Of a DNA stretch of 64,000 nt, positions 10,472 to 19,592 are shown in pieces. Numbering within the stretch: position 1 is the stretch's first letter; the number at the start of each line of letters is the position of its first letter. Made by a program: the position numbers and the translations under genes. Under the pieces are notes generated by a model, which was not told where the DNA came from, did no database searches, and saw only the letters and a list, made by a program, of their open reading frames with translations. Location of the stretch: the NCBI RefSeq assembly GCF_013032855.1, contig NZ_WQDA01000001.1, positions 1,123,501 to 1,187,500 on the forward strand, written 5' to 3'. This DNA comes from Ruegeria arenilitoris (lineage in GTDB: Bacteria; Pseudomonadota; Alphaproteobacteria; Rhodobacterales; Rhodobacteraceae).

Positions 10472-10710
10472 GCTGGTCTATCGCCCTTGCCGCCCTTTGG
10501 GGCGTCGCCGCCAATGTGCTGGCCATGATCCCCAGCAAGGACAACCACTGGACCCGCGCCTATGCGCTGATCGCGGTGGGCATTCCGATCTTGGGTTATG
10601 TCACCTACGAAAACGGCCCGTGGGTTGGCCTGTTCGTTCTGGCCGCCGGCATGTCAGTGCTGCGATGGCCGGTGATCTACCTTGGGCGGTGGCTGCGGCG
10701 GCGGATTTGA
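10468..10710 (+). CDS. DUF2484 small membrane protein, second tandem copy
   Basis: An 80-residue membrane protein that overlaps the preceding gene by 4 nt and resembles it. Both begin with an AALW stretch, have an early proline after the first hydrophobic segment, a Trp-Gly pair near the middle, and an S-x-x-R-x-P motif before a basic C-terminus. The similarity and overlap point to an old tandem duplication. Function is unknown. It ends 55 nt before murB. Confidence 0.72.
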   Translation: MSWSIALAALWGVAANVLAMIPSKDNHWTRAYALIAVGIPILGYVTYENGPWVGLFVLAAGMSVLRWPVIYLGRWLRRRI

Positions 10711-10765
10711 CCCTGCGGCTTGGAACGGGCTTGCCACGCCCCGCCGAATCCGCGATCTAGCCTCA

Positions 10766-11692
10766 ATGACCACTTTGCCAACGCCTCAAGGCCGCCTGAC
10801 GGCGAACCGACGACTGAACGACCTCACATGGCTGAGAGTCGGCGGCCCGGCGGATTATCTGTTTCAGCCGGCTGACCTTGAGGATTTGCAGGCTTTCCTG
10901 CATCATCTTCCGGCCGAGGTGCCGGTGTTTCCCATGGGCGTCGGCTCGAACCTGATCGTGCGCGACGGGGGCTTGCGGGCCGTTGTGATCCGGCTGGGGC
11001 GCGGCTTCAACGGCATCGCGGTCGACGGCACCACCGTCACCGCGGGGGCAGCCGCGCTGGATGCGCATGTGGCGCGCAAGGCGGCGGATGCGGGGGTGGA
11101 CCTCACCTTTCTGCGGACGATTCCGGGTTCCATCGGTGGGGCCGTGCGGATGAACGCCGGCTGCTATGGCAGCTACACGGCGGATGTTCTGAAATCGGCT
11201 ACGATCGTCACCCGGCAGGGCGAGTTGGTCGAGCTGACGCCGGCCGACCTGAACTTCCGCTATCGCCAGTCCGACCTGCCCGAGGGTGCGGTGCTGGTGT
11301 CGGCCACGTTCCAGGGCCCGGCGGGTGACCCGGCCGACCTGCACGCCCGGATGGAGGCGCAGCTGAAAAAGCGAGACGAGACCCAGCCCACCAAGGACCG
11401 CAGCGCCGGGTCGACCTTCCGCAATCCGGCCGGGTTTTCCTCGACCGGGCGGGCCGATGATGTGCACGACCTGAAGGCCTGGAAGGTGATCGACGACGCC
11501 GGAATGCGCGGCGCCCGGCGCGGGGGCGCACAGATGAGCCCCAAGCATTCGAATTTCCTGATCAACACCGGAAACGCCACCGCCGCCGACCTCGAAGGGC
11601 TGGGCGAAGAGGTGCGAAAAAAGGTTTACGAAACAAGCGGGATCACGCTAGAGTGGGAAATCATGCGGGTCGGTGATCCGCTGACAGATTAA
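10766..11692 (+). CDS. murB: UDP-N-acetylenolpyruvoylglucosamine reductase MurB
   Basis: MurB reduces UDP-GlcNAc-enolpyruvate to UDP-MurNAc with NADPH and bound FAD. From ATG 10766 the protein has 308 residues. It carries [10 protein letters not shown], the FAD-binding [12 protein letters not shown] (about 58-69), [13 protein letters not shown] (120-132) and the SAGSTFRNP block with the catalytic serine at 216. No strong ribosome site precedes this ATG. The frame is open upstream to 10682 inside the DUF2484 gene, but the extra residues are glycine-rich read-through and were excluded. Confidence 0.95.
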   Translation: MTTLPTPQGRLTANRRLNDLTWLRVGGPADYLFQPADLEDLQAFLHHLPAEVPVFPMGVGSNLIVRDGGLRAVVIRLGRGFNGIAVDGTTVTAGAAALDAHVARKAADAGVDLTFLRTIPGSIGGAVRMNAGCYGSYTADVLKSATIVTRQGELVELTPADLNFRYRQSDLPEGAVLVSATFQGPAGDPADLHARMEAQLKKRDETQPTKDRSAGSTFRNPAGFSSTGRADDVHDLKAWKVIDDAGMRGARRGGAQMSPKHSNFLINTGNATAADLEGLGEEVRKKVYETSGITLEWEIMRVGDPLTD

Positions 11693-11796
11693 AGCCCCGA
11701 CCGTCAGACCAAAACAGGCAAATTCAGGCGACGGATCAAAGGCATAACGAAATACGGACCACCAGATAAGGTCCGGGGACATTGAGGCGCACGAAC

Positions 11797-12717
11797 GTGG
11801 GTAGGTCGAGCAGGACAAACCCCAAAGTGGCGGTATTGATGGGTGGCCCCTCGGCGGAACGCGAGGTGTCTCTCAGCAGCGGGCGCGAATGCGCAGCCGC
11901 CCTTGTGGGAGAAGGGATCGAGGTCGTCGAACTGGACGCCGGTCCCGACCTTTGTGCGCGTTTGCAGGACATCAAGCCCGACGTGGTCTTCAACGCCTTG
12001 CATGGCCGCTGGGGCGAGGACGGTTGCGTGCAGGGTCTGCTGGAGTGGCTGCGGATGCCATACACGCATTCCGGCGTGTTGGCCTCGGCGCTGGCCATGG
12101 ACAAACAGCGCAGCAAAGAGGTTTTCCGCGCGGCCGGCCTGCCGGTGGCCGACAGCGTGATCGTTCCGAAATCGGATGTGATGGCGGGGCACGTCATGCC
12201 CGCGCCATATGTGGTCAAGCCCAATAACGAAGGCTCGAGCGTCGGGATCTACCTTGTGTTCGAAGGGTCGAATGGCCCGCCGCAGCTGTCGGATGACATG
12301 CCCGAACAGGTCATGGTCGAACACTACGTGGCCGGGCGCGAGTTGACGGTGACCGTGATGGGCGACCGCGCTCTGACCGTGACCGAGATCCTGACCGACG
12401 GTTGGTACGACTACGACGCCAAATACAAGCCCGGCGGATCGCGCCACGTGCTGCCCGCCGATATCCCGCCGCGTATCTTCGAGTTGTGCATGGTTTATGC
12501 CCTGCGCGCCCATCAGGTTCTGGGATGCCGGGGCGTCAGCCGCACTGACTACCGCTGGGACGACGCCAAGGGCGAAGAGGGACTGTTCCTGCTGGAGACC
12601 AACACCCAGCCGGGTATGACCCCCACCTCGCTGGTGCCTGAACAAGCCGCGCATCTGGGCATGACCTTCGGTCAGCTCTGCGCCTGGATGGTCGAGGATG
12701 CCTCATGCGACCGCTGA
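11797..12717 (+). CDS. ddl: D-alanine--D-alanine ligase
   Basis: Ddl joins two D-alanines for use by MurF. The protein shows the N-terminal GGPSAEREVSLSSG block, the ATP-grasp region VVKPNNEGSSVGIY, and LLETNTQPGMTPTSL at the C-terminal metal site. The start is uncertain because there is no nearby ATG. I chose GTG 11797, which has GAGG 9 nt upstream and gives 306 residues, the usual DdlB length. A TTG at 11782 would add five residues. It overlaps ftsQ by 13 nt. Confidence 0.93.
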   Translation: MGRSSRTNPKVAVLMGGPSAEREVSLSSGRECAAALVGEGIEVVELDAGPDLCARLQDIKPDVVFNALHGRWGEDGCVQGLLEWLRMPYTHSGVLASALAMDKQRSKEVFRAAGLPVADSVIVPKSDVMAGHVMPAPYVVKPNNEGSSVGIYLVFEGSNGPPQLSDDMPEQVMVEHYVAGRELTVTVMGDRALTVTEILTDGWYDYDAKYKPGGSRHVLPADIPPRIFELCMVYALRAHQVLGCRGVSRTDYRWDDAKGEEGLFLLETNTQPGMTPTSLVPEQAAHLGMTFGQLCAWMVEDASCDR

Positions 12718-13712
12718 CCGCCACTCGTGCGCCGGTGATCCACCGCACCAAGCCTCTGTCCGGCCCTGATGCCGAGTTTCAGTCTGCGGACGCCGACGCC
12801 GTCCGTGCTGAGCCCAAATTGCGGTTGCGCGGTGGTCGGTTCTTCCGCCGTGGCAAGGGCCGTGCGGACCCGGCACCGTCGCGGTTTAGTTATCGGTTCC
12901 AGCGATGGATGCTGACGCCGGGAATCCGGCTGGGGGTCAAGATCGGAGTGCCGCTCTGCGCGGTCGTGGCCACGGTTGGGCTCTACTTCGCGGCCGAAGA
13001 GCGGCGAGAAGCGGTTCGGGCGCAGGTGGACAACTTGATCACGTCGTTCCAGGAGCGTCCTGAATTCATGGTCAAGCTCATGGCGATCGACGGGGCGGGG
13101 GCCGGCCTTGCTGACGACATCCGCGAAGTCGTGCCTTTGGACTTCCCGCTCAGCTCCTGGGATCTGGATGTCGAGCAGATCCGGGACACGATCACCGGCT
13201 TGGACCCGGTCAAATCGGCAACCGTGCGGATCCGTCCGGGCGGCATTCTGCAGGTCGATGTTGTCGAACGTCAGCCCGTGATCGTATGGCGCACCCGTGA
13301 AGGCATCCAGCTGTTGGACGAAACGGGCACCCACGTGGCCGAGATCGCGGCTCGGACCGAGCGCTCCGATCTTCCGCTGATTGCCGGTCAGGGTGCAGAT
13401 CAGCATGTGGCCGAGGCACTGGAGCTTCTGGCCACTGCGCGCAGCCTGGGCAGCCGGGTGCGCGGTCTGGTCCGCGTCGGCGAGCGGCGCTGGGACCTGG
13501 TTCTGGACCGAGGCCAACGGGTCATGCTGCCGACGGAACGTCCGGTGCGCGCGCTCGAGCGTGTTCTGGCGGTGAACGAGGTGCAGGACCTTCTGGAACG
13601 GGATGTTGCCGTGGTCGATATGCGCATAGGGGCGCGGCCGACCATTCGGATGACAGAAGCCGCCAGCGCAGACTGGTGGAATACAAAAGTGACTATGGGT
13701 AACGGGCAGTAA
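12705..13712 (+). CDS. ftsQ: Cell division protein FtsQ
   Basis: FtsQ is a bitopic divisome protein that links cytoplasmic and periplasmic division components. The 335-residue protein has a long basic, Arg-rich cytoplasmic N-terminus (1-70), one membrane segment (about 78-97), a POTRA-type domain around residues 130-195 and a beta domain with VVERQPVIVWR. The long N-terminal extension is common in alphaproteobacteria. The gene starts inside the 3' end of ddl and stops four nucleotides before ftsA. Confidence 0.93.
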   Translation: MRPLTATRAPVIHRTKPLSGPDAEFQSADADAVRAEPKLRLRGGRFFRRGKGRADPAPSRFSYRFQRWMLTPGIRLGVKIGVPLCAVVATVGLYFAAEERREAVRAQVDNLITSFQERPEFMVKLMAIDGAGAGLADDIREVVPLDFPLSSWDLDVEQIRDTITGLDPVKSATVRIRPGGILQVDVVERQPVIVWRTREGIQLLDETGTHVAEIAARTERSDLPLIAGQGADQHVAEALELLATARSLGSRVRGLVRVGERRWDLVLDRGQRVMLPTERPVRALERVLAVNEVQDLLERDVAVVDMRIGARPTIRMTEAASADWWNTKVTMGNGQ

Positions 13713-13716
13713 TACG

Positions 13717-15054
13717 ATGATGACGGATCTCTATCAGTCTCAACGCGCAATGCGCCAGATGCGCAGACAGGCCATGCAACGCGGTGTCGTTGCGATCCTG
13801 GATGTCGGAAGTTCCAAGATCGCCTGTCTTGTGCTGCGTTTTGATGGGTCGGCGCGGCTCAGTGAGGACAACTCGATCGGGTCCATGGCCGGGCAGACCG
13901 GGTTCCGGGTGATCGGTGCGGCGACGACCCGATCGCGCGGGGTGCGCTTTGGTGAGATCACGGCCATGCAGGAAACCGAGCGCGCCATCCGCACCGCGCT
14001 GCAGGCTGCTCAGAAGATGGCCGATATCAGGGTAGACCATGTAATCGCCTGTTTCTCGGGGGCAAACCCTCGGTCTTATGGGCTGGATGCGCAGGTGGAT
14101 CTGGACGGTCAACTGGTGACCGAGGCCGAGATCGGTCGTGTCCTGAACGCCTGCGATGTCCCGGATTATGGGGCAGGGCGCGAGGTTCTGCATGCACAAC
14201 CTGTGAACTTCGCTCTGGACAACCGATCTGGCTTGATCGACCCGCGGGGGCAGATGGGTCAGACGCTTGCGGTCGACATGCACATGTTGACGGTCGATGC
14301 GGTGGCGATTCAGAACATCGTTCGTTGCGTCAAGCGGTGCGACCTGGAATTGGCCGGCATCGCGAACTCGGCCTATGTGTCGGGGATTTCTGCGCTGGTA
14401 GAGGACGAACAGGAACTTGGGGCGGCCTGTATCGACATGGGCGGTGGGTCCACCGGCGTTTCGATCTTCATCAAAAAGCACATGATCTATGCCGACAGTG
14501 TCCGCATGGGCGGGGATCACGTCACCAGTGACATTTCGATGGGGCTTGGTGTGTCCGCCTCGGTTGCCGAGCGGATCAAGACCTTCAATGGCGGGGTTCA
14601 CGCCACCGGAGCCGATGACCGCGACATGATCGACATTGGCGGCGACACCGGGGATTGGGAACACGACCGGCGTACCGTCAGCCGTGCCGAGTTGATCGGC
14701 ATCATGCGTCCGCGCGTCGAGGAAATCCTCGAGGAAGTCCGCGTTCGACTGGACGCTGCAGGGTTCGAACATATGCCGAGCCAACAGATCGTTCTGACCG
14801 GTGGAGCCAGTCAGATCCCAGGTCTGGATGGGCTGGCCAGCCGCATACTGGGCCAACGAGTGCGTCTGGGCCGACCGCTGCGCGTGCATGGGTTGCCGCA
14901 ATCTGCGACAGGCCCGGGGTTCTCCTCGGCGGTCGGTCTTGCGCTGTTCGCGGCGCATCCGCAGGACGAATGGTGGGACTTTGAAATCCCGGTCGATACC
15001 TACGCAGCACGGCCGTTCAAGCGTGCCGTGCGCTGGTTCCGTGACAACTGGTAG
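13717..15054 (+). CDS. ftsA: Cell division protein FtsA
   Basis: FtsA is the actin-like ATPase that tethers FtsZ to the membrane. The 445-residue protein carries the phosphate-1 motif ILDVGSSK (residues 27-34), a second nucleotide motif with DMGGGSTG, and an adenosine motif LTGGASQIPG. The C-terminus is basic and aromatic (RPFKRAVRWFRDNW), consistent with an amphipathic membrane-targeting helix. ATG codons occur at 13717 and 13720; I report the first. The 3' end overlaps the start of the small secreted protein. Confidence 0.95.
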   Translation: MMTDLYQSQRAMRQMRRQAMQRGVVAILDVGSSKIACLVLRFDGSARLSEDNSIGSMAGQTGFRVIGAATTRSRGVRFGEITAMQETERAIRTALQAAQKMADIRVDHVIACFSGANPRSYGLDAQVDLDGQLVTEAEIGRVLNACDVPDYGAGREVLHAQPVNFALDNRSGLIDPRGQMGQTLAVDMHMLTVDAVAIQNIVRCVKRCDLELAGIANSAYVSGISALVEDEQELGAACIDMGGGSTGVSIFIKKHMIYADSVRMGGDHVTSDISMGLGVSASVAERIKTFNGGVHATGADDRDMIDIGGDTGDWEHDRRTVSRAELIGIMRPRVEEILEEVRVRLDAAGFEHMPSQQIVLTGGASQIPGLDGLASRILGQRVRLGRPLRVHGLPQSATGPGFSSAVGLALFAAHPQDEWWDFEIPVDTYAARPFKRAVRWFRDNW

Positions 15055-15457
15055 GTTCCTGCTCCGGGCGGCGGTGTTTTGCGCAGCCTGGGTTCCGGCT
15101 GCGGCTGTCGCGCAGACCCGTATCTCGCCCGAAGCATTCCTGGACGCGGTGGTCGGAAAGACCGTCACGTTCCACGAATTGACCAGCGGTATGCTTGTCG
15201 GCACCGAGGAGTTCCTCAGCCCAACCCGCTCGGTCTGGCGGCGAGAGGGCGAGGGCTGTGTCTATGGCCAGATCACGACGCCTGACGGCAAGCTGTGTTT
15301 CCTCTATGACACCGAGCCCGGCCCGGTATGCTGGTGGCCATTCGAGCATGATGGGCGGTTGCTGGTCAGGATCGCGCGGCTGGGGGATGGCGAAATCCAG
15401 GAAGTCAGCGGATTTTCGGACGACGGCCTGGATTGTCCTTCCGTTCCCGTCAGCTGA
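15041..15457 (+). CDS. Small secreted four-cysteine protein between ftsA and ftsZ
   Basis: From a GTG at 15041 the frame encodes 138 residues with a clear signal peptide (hydrophobic segment 7-23, AAAVA then QTR, cleavage after about residue 24). The mature part has four cysteines (73, 86, 97, 132), enough for two disulfides, and a Trp/Gly pattern (GKTVTFH, VWRREGEGC, LCFLYD, PVCWWPF). This resembles small secreted proteins, some DUF995-like, that I associate with Rhodobacteraceae, but I cannot name a family firmly. The start overlaps ftsA by 14 nt, so it is probably translated with ftsA. An upstream in-frame GTG at 15023 is possible. Function is unknown. Confidence 0.7.
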   Translation: MTTGRFLLRAAVFCAAWVPAAAVAQTRISPEAFLDAVVGKTVTFHELTSGMLVGTEEFLSPTRSVWRREGEGCVYGQITTPDGKLCFLYDTEPGPVCWWPFEHDGRLLVRIARLGDGEIQEVSGFSDDGLDCPSVPVS

Positions 15458-15801
15458 AAATTCCGGTTGCGGTGCAGGGATTTATCCCTCAGAATATCAA
15501 CAAGGCCCGTCAGAGGCTCGTCGGCAGGACCCGAGCAGTCAGCCGCAGTTTGAACAGGATGTCCAGCATCGCACCCGCCAAATCAGGCTGGGGGTTTTCG
15601 CGTGTGTGGTGGCCTGTCCGCCCTGAACCGCTAGATTTGCGCAGTCGGGCGAAATGCCGCGAAAAACCGCCTTATTTCTTCCATATTTTGTGGATTCACG
15701 CGATTTTTGGCGTGACGTTTGACGTTTGGAAAGGTAGAATCACAAGCGGATAGGCAAGAAAAACACCGCTTTGCGGGATCATAAATACAGGCGGACAGAG
15801 C
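15458..15801 (+). promoter_or_regulatory. ftsZ leader region with candidate promoter and two GANTC sites
   Basis: This 344-nt gap before ftsZ contains no convincing gene. A candidate promoter is GTGACG (15712-15717), a 17-nt spacer and TAGAAT (15735-15740). Two GANTC sites occur: GATTC at 15693-15697 and GAATC at 15737-15741, the latter overlapping the -10. GACGTTT is repeated in tandem at 15714-15727 across the -35. GANTC is the target of the cell-cycle methyltransferase CcrM in alphaproteobacteria; control of ftsZ by it here is inference. Confidence 0.5.
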
Positions 15802-17433
15802 ATGACATTGAATCTTTCGATGCCCGGGCACGACGAACTCAAGCCTCGGATTACGGTATTTGGCGTAGGCGGTGCAGGTGGAAACGCCGTCAACAACATG
15901 ATTGAAAAACAACTCGACGGCGTTGACTTCGTGGTGGCCAACACGGACGCGCAGGCACTGCAGCAAAGCCGCTCGTCGGCGCGGGTGCAGCTGGGTATCA
16001 AGGTGACCGAGGGTCTGGGCGCAGGCGCCCGCGCATCGGTCGGCGCCGCCGCCGCCGAAGAAAGCATCGAACAGATCGTCGATCACTTGGCCGGCGCGCA
16101 TATGTGCTTCATCACCGCCGGCATGGGCGGGGGCACCGGCACCGGCGCCGCTCCGATCATCGCGCAGGCTGCGCGTGAACTGGGTGTATTGACCGTGGGC
16201 GTGGTGACCAAACCGTTCCAGTTCGAAGGCGCCAAGCGCATGCGCCAGGCCGAGGACGGCGTCGAGGCGCTGCAGAAGGTTGTCGATACACTGATCATCA
16301 TCCCGAACCAGAACCTGTTCCGTCTGGCCAACGAAAAGACCACGTTCACCGAGGCCTTCTCGATGGCCGATGACGTGCTGTACCAGGGCGTCAAGGGCGT
16401 GACCGACCTGATGGTGCGTCCGGGCCTGATCAACCTCGACTTCGCCGACGTCCGCGCGGTGATGGACGAGATGGGCAAGGCCATGATGGGTACGGGCGAG
16501 GCCGAGGGCGAAGATCGCGCCATCCAGGCTGCGGAAAAGGCCATCGCCAACCCGCTGCTGGACGAAATCAGCCTCAAGGGCGCCAAGGGCGTGTTGATCA
16601 ACATCACCGGCAGCCATGACCTGACCCTGTTCGAACTGGACGAGGCCGCCAACCGCATCCGCGAGGAAGTGGACCCCGAGGCCAACATCATCGTCGGCTC
16701 CACTTTGGACCCCGAGATGGAAGGCAAGATGCGCGTATCGGTCGTGGCAACCGGCATCGACGCCAGCGAAAGCGGCTCCGAGGCGCCGGCTCCGCGCCGG
16801 TCCATGTCCGCACCTCTGACCCGCACCGTATCGGCGGAAGAAGAGGCAGCACAGCCGGCTCCGGTTGCGGCGGAAGTTGCTGAACCGGCTCCGCAGCCCG
16901 AAGCTCCGCGCGAACCGTCACTGTTTGAAGCGGCCGAAGAGCCTCCGCACACGACTTTGCAATTCGGTCAAGGCGCGGATGAGGCTGTCGAGGACGATGA
17001 CGACGGGCTGCCTCCTCCGGCCTATCAGCCACGCAGCGCCGAGTTCGATCCGCAGCCCGAGCCGGTCGAACGCCCGGCGGAAAGTTATCAGCCGCAACAG
17101 GTGCCGCATACTCCTGGAACGCCTTCGCCTGCCGCGCTGGAACGGCTGCAGGCGGCTGTTCAGAACGTACCGACTTCGGCCCAGCGTCTGACCGCGTCGC
17201 GCCCGCAGGAACCGGCGCCGCAGCGCCAGCCCGCCGCCGAGGAACGACCGCGGTTCGGGTTCAACCGTTTGATCGACCGGATGACTGGGCACGCCCCGGA
17301 TACCCCCGCTCAACCGGCCCGGCAACAGCCTGCGATGCGCCAGACTGACGCTACGGCACCCTCGCATGAAGAGGTCGATCCCGAGCAGGAGCGTATCGAA
17401 ATTCCGGCTTTCCTGCGCCGTCAGGCCAACTGA
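15802..17433 (+). CDS. ftsZ: Cell division GTPase FtsZ with long C-terminal linker
   Basis: FtsZ is the tubulin-like GTPase that forms the cytokinetic Z-ring. The globular domain (about residues 15-320) has the tubulin signature GGGTGTG at 109-115 and the NxDxQ-type loop ANTDAQAL. After residue 325 comes an approximately 200-residue Ala/Pro/Glu-rich, probably disordered linker, ending in the conserved C-terminal peptide [10 protein letters not shown] that binds FtsA and other partners. At 543 residues it is much longer than E. coli FtsZ (383). A strong terminator follows directly. Confidence 0.97.
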   Translation: MTLNLSMPGHDELKPRITVFGVGGAGGNAVNNMIEKQLDGVDFVVANTDAQALQQSRSSARVQLGIKVTEGLGAGARASVGAAAAEESIEQIVDHLAGAHMCFITAGMGGGTGTGAAPIIAQAARELGVLTVGVVTKPFQFEGAKRMRQAEDGVEALQKVVDTLIIIPNQNLFRLANEKTTFTEAFSMADDVLYQGVKGVTDLMVRPGLINLDFADVRAVMDEMGKAMMGTGEAEGEDRAIQAAEKAIANPLLDEISLKGAKGVLINITGSHDLTLFELDEAANRIREEVDPEANIIVGSTLDPEMEGKMRVSVVATGIDASESGSEAPAPRRSMSAPLTRTVSAEEEAAQPAPVAAEVAEPAPQPEAPREPSLFEAAEEPPHTTLQFGQGADEAVEDDDDGLPPPAYQPRSAEFDPQPEPVERPAESYQPQQVPHTPGTPSPAALERLQAAVQNVPTSAQRLTASRPQEPAPQRQPAAEERPRFGFNRLIDRMTGHAPDTPAQPARQQPAMRQTDATAPSHEEVDPEQERIEIPAFLRRQAN

Positions 17434-17456
17434 TCGCGGTAACAATATCCACTCAC

Positions 17457-17488
17457 GGGGTCGCCGAAAGGCGGCCCTTTTTCCTTTT
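17457..17488 (+). terminator. Rho-independent terminator after ftsZ
   Basis: Stem GGGTCGCC (17458-17465) pairs with GGCGGCCC (17470-17477), with one G-U pair, around a GAAA tetraloop. A T-rich run starts at 17478. It lies 24 nt after the ftsZ stop and separates ftsZ from lpxC. Confidence 0.85.
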
Positions 17489-17646
17489 GATGCAAACGTT
17501 TAAGTGCCAGTAAGCAGGGTTTTGCCGATCTGTTGCGGAACTGTTTCATTCAGTTACAAAGAGTGAGTTGAGCCTTGACCCGCGCTTCCTTAACTGAGGG
17601 TGCAACACAGCCGAAAAAGGCTGGACACCGCTCACCGAGGTTCAAT

Positions 17647-18567
17647 TTGCAACAGACGCTCAAATCTTCGATCACGTTCAAAGGCGTGGGCCTGCACAGT
17701 GGCAAGCCCGCGACGATGGTTCTGAAACCGGCAGCTGCCGGTCACGGAATCTGGTTCAAGCGGACAGATATCGAACTGGGCAATGCGTTGATCCCGGCCA
17801 TCTACGATGTGGTCGAAAGAACCCAACTATGCACGCGCCTGGTCAATGACGCCGGCGTTTCGGTGTCGACTGTCGAGCATATCATGGCTGCGCTGGCAGG
17901 GTGCGGGATCCACAACGCCCTGATCGAGATTGATGGACCCGAAGTTCCGATCATGGATGGTTCGTCGATCGACTTCGTGCGCGGTATCATCGCCAAGGGT
18001 GTCCGCCGTCAGGCCAGCCCGGTTCTGGCGTATGAGGTCCTCAAGCCGGTCGTGGCAGAGCGGGAAGGTGCCCGTGCCTCGATCCGGCCGGCTGACGGTT
18101 TGATCATCGAGTTCCACATCAATTTCGAAGACACTGCGATCGGCAGCCAGTCGAAGATCCTGGATATGCGCAACGGGTCGTTTGCTCGGGAACTGTCCAA
18201 CTGCCGGACCTTCTGCCGCCGAACCGATGTCGAGGCGATGCGCGAAAACGGTCTGGCACTGGGCGGCACTCTGGAGAATGCGGTTGTTGTTCAAGGGGCC
18301 GAAGTGCTGACACCGGGTGGCTTCCGTCACCAGGATGAAGCCGTGCGCCACAAAATGCTGGACGCGTTGGGAGATCTGTATCTGGCCGGCGGCCCGATCT
18401 TCGGTCACTTCGTCGGCGAGAAATCCGGCCATGCCATGACCAACACATTGCTGCGCAAGCTGTTCGAGACGCCTGGCGCCGTGCGTCCGGTGCTGTGCAC
18501 GCCTGAGCAAGCCGCACAACTGCCCGGGCAGGGATTGGTCTGGGACGAAATCCCCGAAGTTGCCTGA
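17647..18567 (+). CDS. lpxC: UDP-3-O-acyl-N-acetylglucosamine deacetylase LpxC
   Basis: LpxC is the zinc enzyme that commits UDP-GlcNAc to lipid A synthesis. With TTG 17647 as start the protein has 306 residues, matching the family. Predicted zinc ligands are H78, H235 and D239; E77 and H262 are the catalytic residues, aligning closely with the E. coli enzyme. The sequence opens with QQTLKSSITFKGVGLHSG, the normal LpxC N-terminus, and GAGG lies 6 nt upstream. A TTG at 17575 would add 24 residues that do not look like LpxC. No ATG is available near the start. Confidence 0.93.
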   Translation: MQQTLKSSITFKGVGLHSGKPATMVLKPAAAGHGIWFKRTDIELGNALIPAIYDVVERTQLCTRLVNDAGVSVSTVEHIMAALAGCGIHNALIEIDGPEVPIMDGSSIDFVRGIIAKGVRRQASPVLAYEVLKPVVAEREGARASIRPADGLIIEFHINFEDTAIGSQSKILDMRNGSFARELSNCRTFCRRTDVEAMRENGLALGGTLENAVVVQGAEVLTPGGFRHQDEAVRHKMLDALGDLYLAGGPIFGHFVGEKSGHAMTNTLLRKLFETPGAVRPVLCTPEQAAQLPGQGLVWDEIPEVA

Positions 18568-18692
18568 TCCGGCCCGGCCCGGCGACAAATCGGTCGTGGG
18601 GCCGATAAGGCGTTTTGCACCGGAATTTTATGTGCTAGACCAAAGCTCAATCCGGGGTTACCCAAAGAGACAAGACGACTAGGATGGGCGGT

Positions 18693-19556
18693 ATGGTTGG
18701 CACCAAAGCGGCAGTCAGGCTTGCGGGCGCGATTCTTCTGGCAGCTACTTTGACGGCCTGCGGCAACGCGGGCGGCCTGTTTGGTAACAAGGGCGCTGAC
18801 AAGTCCCAGAACCTTGAAGGCTTTACGCCCGAGCAGATCTACACCCGTGGCGAATACGAGCTTGCGCAGAATCGTCCCGCAGATGCGGCCTGGTACTTTT
18901 CCGAAGTCGAACGGCTTTATCCCTATTCCGACTGGGCCAAGCGGTCACTGATCATGCAGGCTTTCGCGTTCCACTCGGACAAGGAGTATGAAGAAAGCCG
19001 CGCCGCCGCGCAGCGGTATATCGACTTCTACCCAACCGACGAAGACGCAGCTTATGCGCAGTACCTTCTGGCGCTCAGCTACTATGACCAGATCGACGAG
19101 GTCGGCCGCGACCAGGGTCTGACCTTCCAGGCGTTGCAGGCGCTGCGCACCGTGATCGAGGTCTATCCCGACAGCGAATACGCCACCTCGGCGGTGCTGA
19201 AATTCGATCTGGCCTTCGACCATTTGGCGGGCAAGGAAATGGAGATTGGGCGCTATTACCTGCGTCAGGATCACTATACCGCGGCCATCAACCGTTTCCG
19301 TGTCGTGGTCGAGGATTTCCAGACCACCAGCCACACAGCCGAGGCGCTGTACCGCTTGGTCGAGGCTTATCTGGCCTTGGGTCTGGTCGACGAGGCTCAA
19401 TCGGCCGGCGCGATTCTGGGCTACAACTACCAGTCGTCTGAATGGTACGACGCGGCTTACAAGCTGCTGACCTCGCGTGGGCTCGAACTAAAGAGCCGCG
19501 GCAACAACTGGCTCAGCACGATCTACCGCCAGACGATCAAGGGCCAGTGGTTGTAA
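18693..19556 (+). CDS. bamD: Outer membrane assembly lipoprotein BamD
   Basis: BamD is the essential lipoprotein of the Bam complex that folds beta-barrels into the outer membrane. From ATG 18693 it has 287 residues with a lipoprotein signal ending LTAC (Cys23). TPR-like repeats follow, with YTRGEYELAQNRPADAAWYF and YPYSDWAKRS near the N-terminus, as in BamD/ComL. I prefer ATG 18693 because AGGA lies 8 nt upstream; ATG 18684 is directly adjacent to that AGG. recN starts 36 nt after the stop. Confidence 0.93.
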   Translation: MVGTKAAVRLAGAILLAATLTACGNAGGLFGNKGADKSQNLEGFTPEQIYTRGEYELAQNRPADAAWYFSEVERLYPYSDWAKRSLIMQAFAFHSDKEYEESRAAAQRYIDFYPTDEDAAYAQYLLALSYYDQIDEVGRDQGLTFQALQALRTVIEVYPDSEYATSAVLKFDLAFDHLAGKEMEIGRYYLRQDHYTAAINRFRVVVEDFQTTSHTAEALYRLVEAYLALGLVDEAQSAGAILGYNYQSSEWYDAAYKLLTSRGLELKSRGNNWLSTIYRQTIKGQWL

Positions 19557-19592
19557 TCGCCATGGTCACAGGCTTGGGACGCTGACGACCCG

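Noticed and set aside
15433-15753. Possible small gene in the ftsZ leader
   Set aside because: The translated product has no features, no ribosome site precedes it and it covers the candidate ftsZ promoter.
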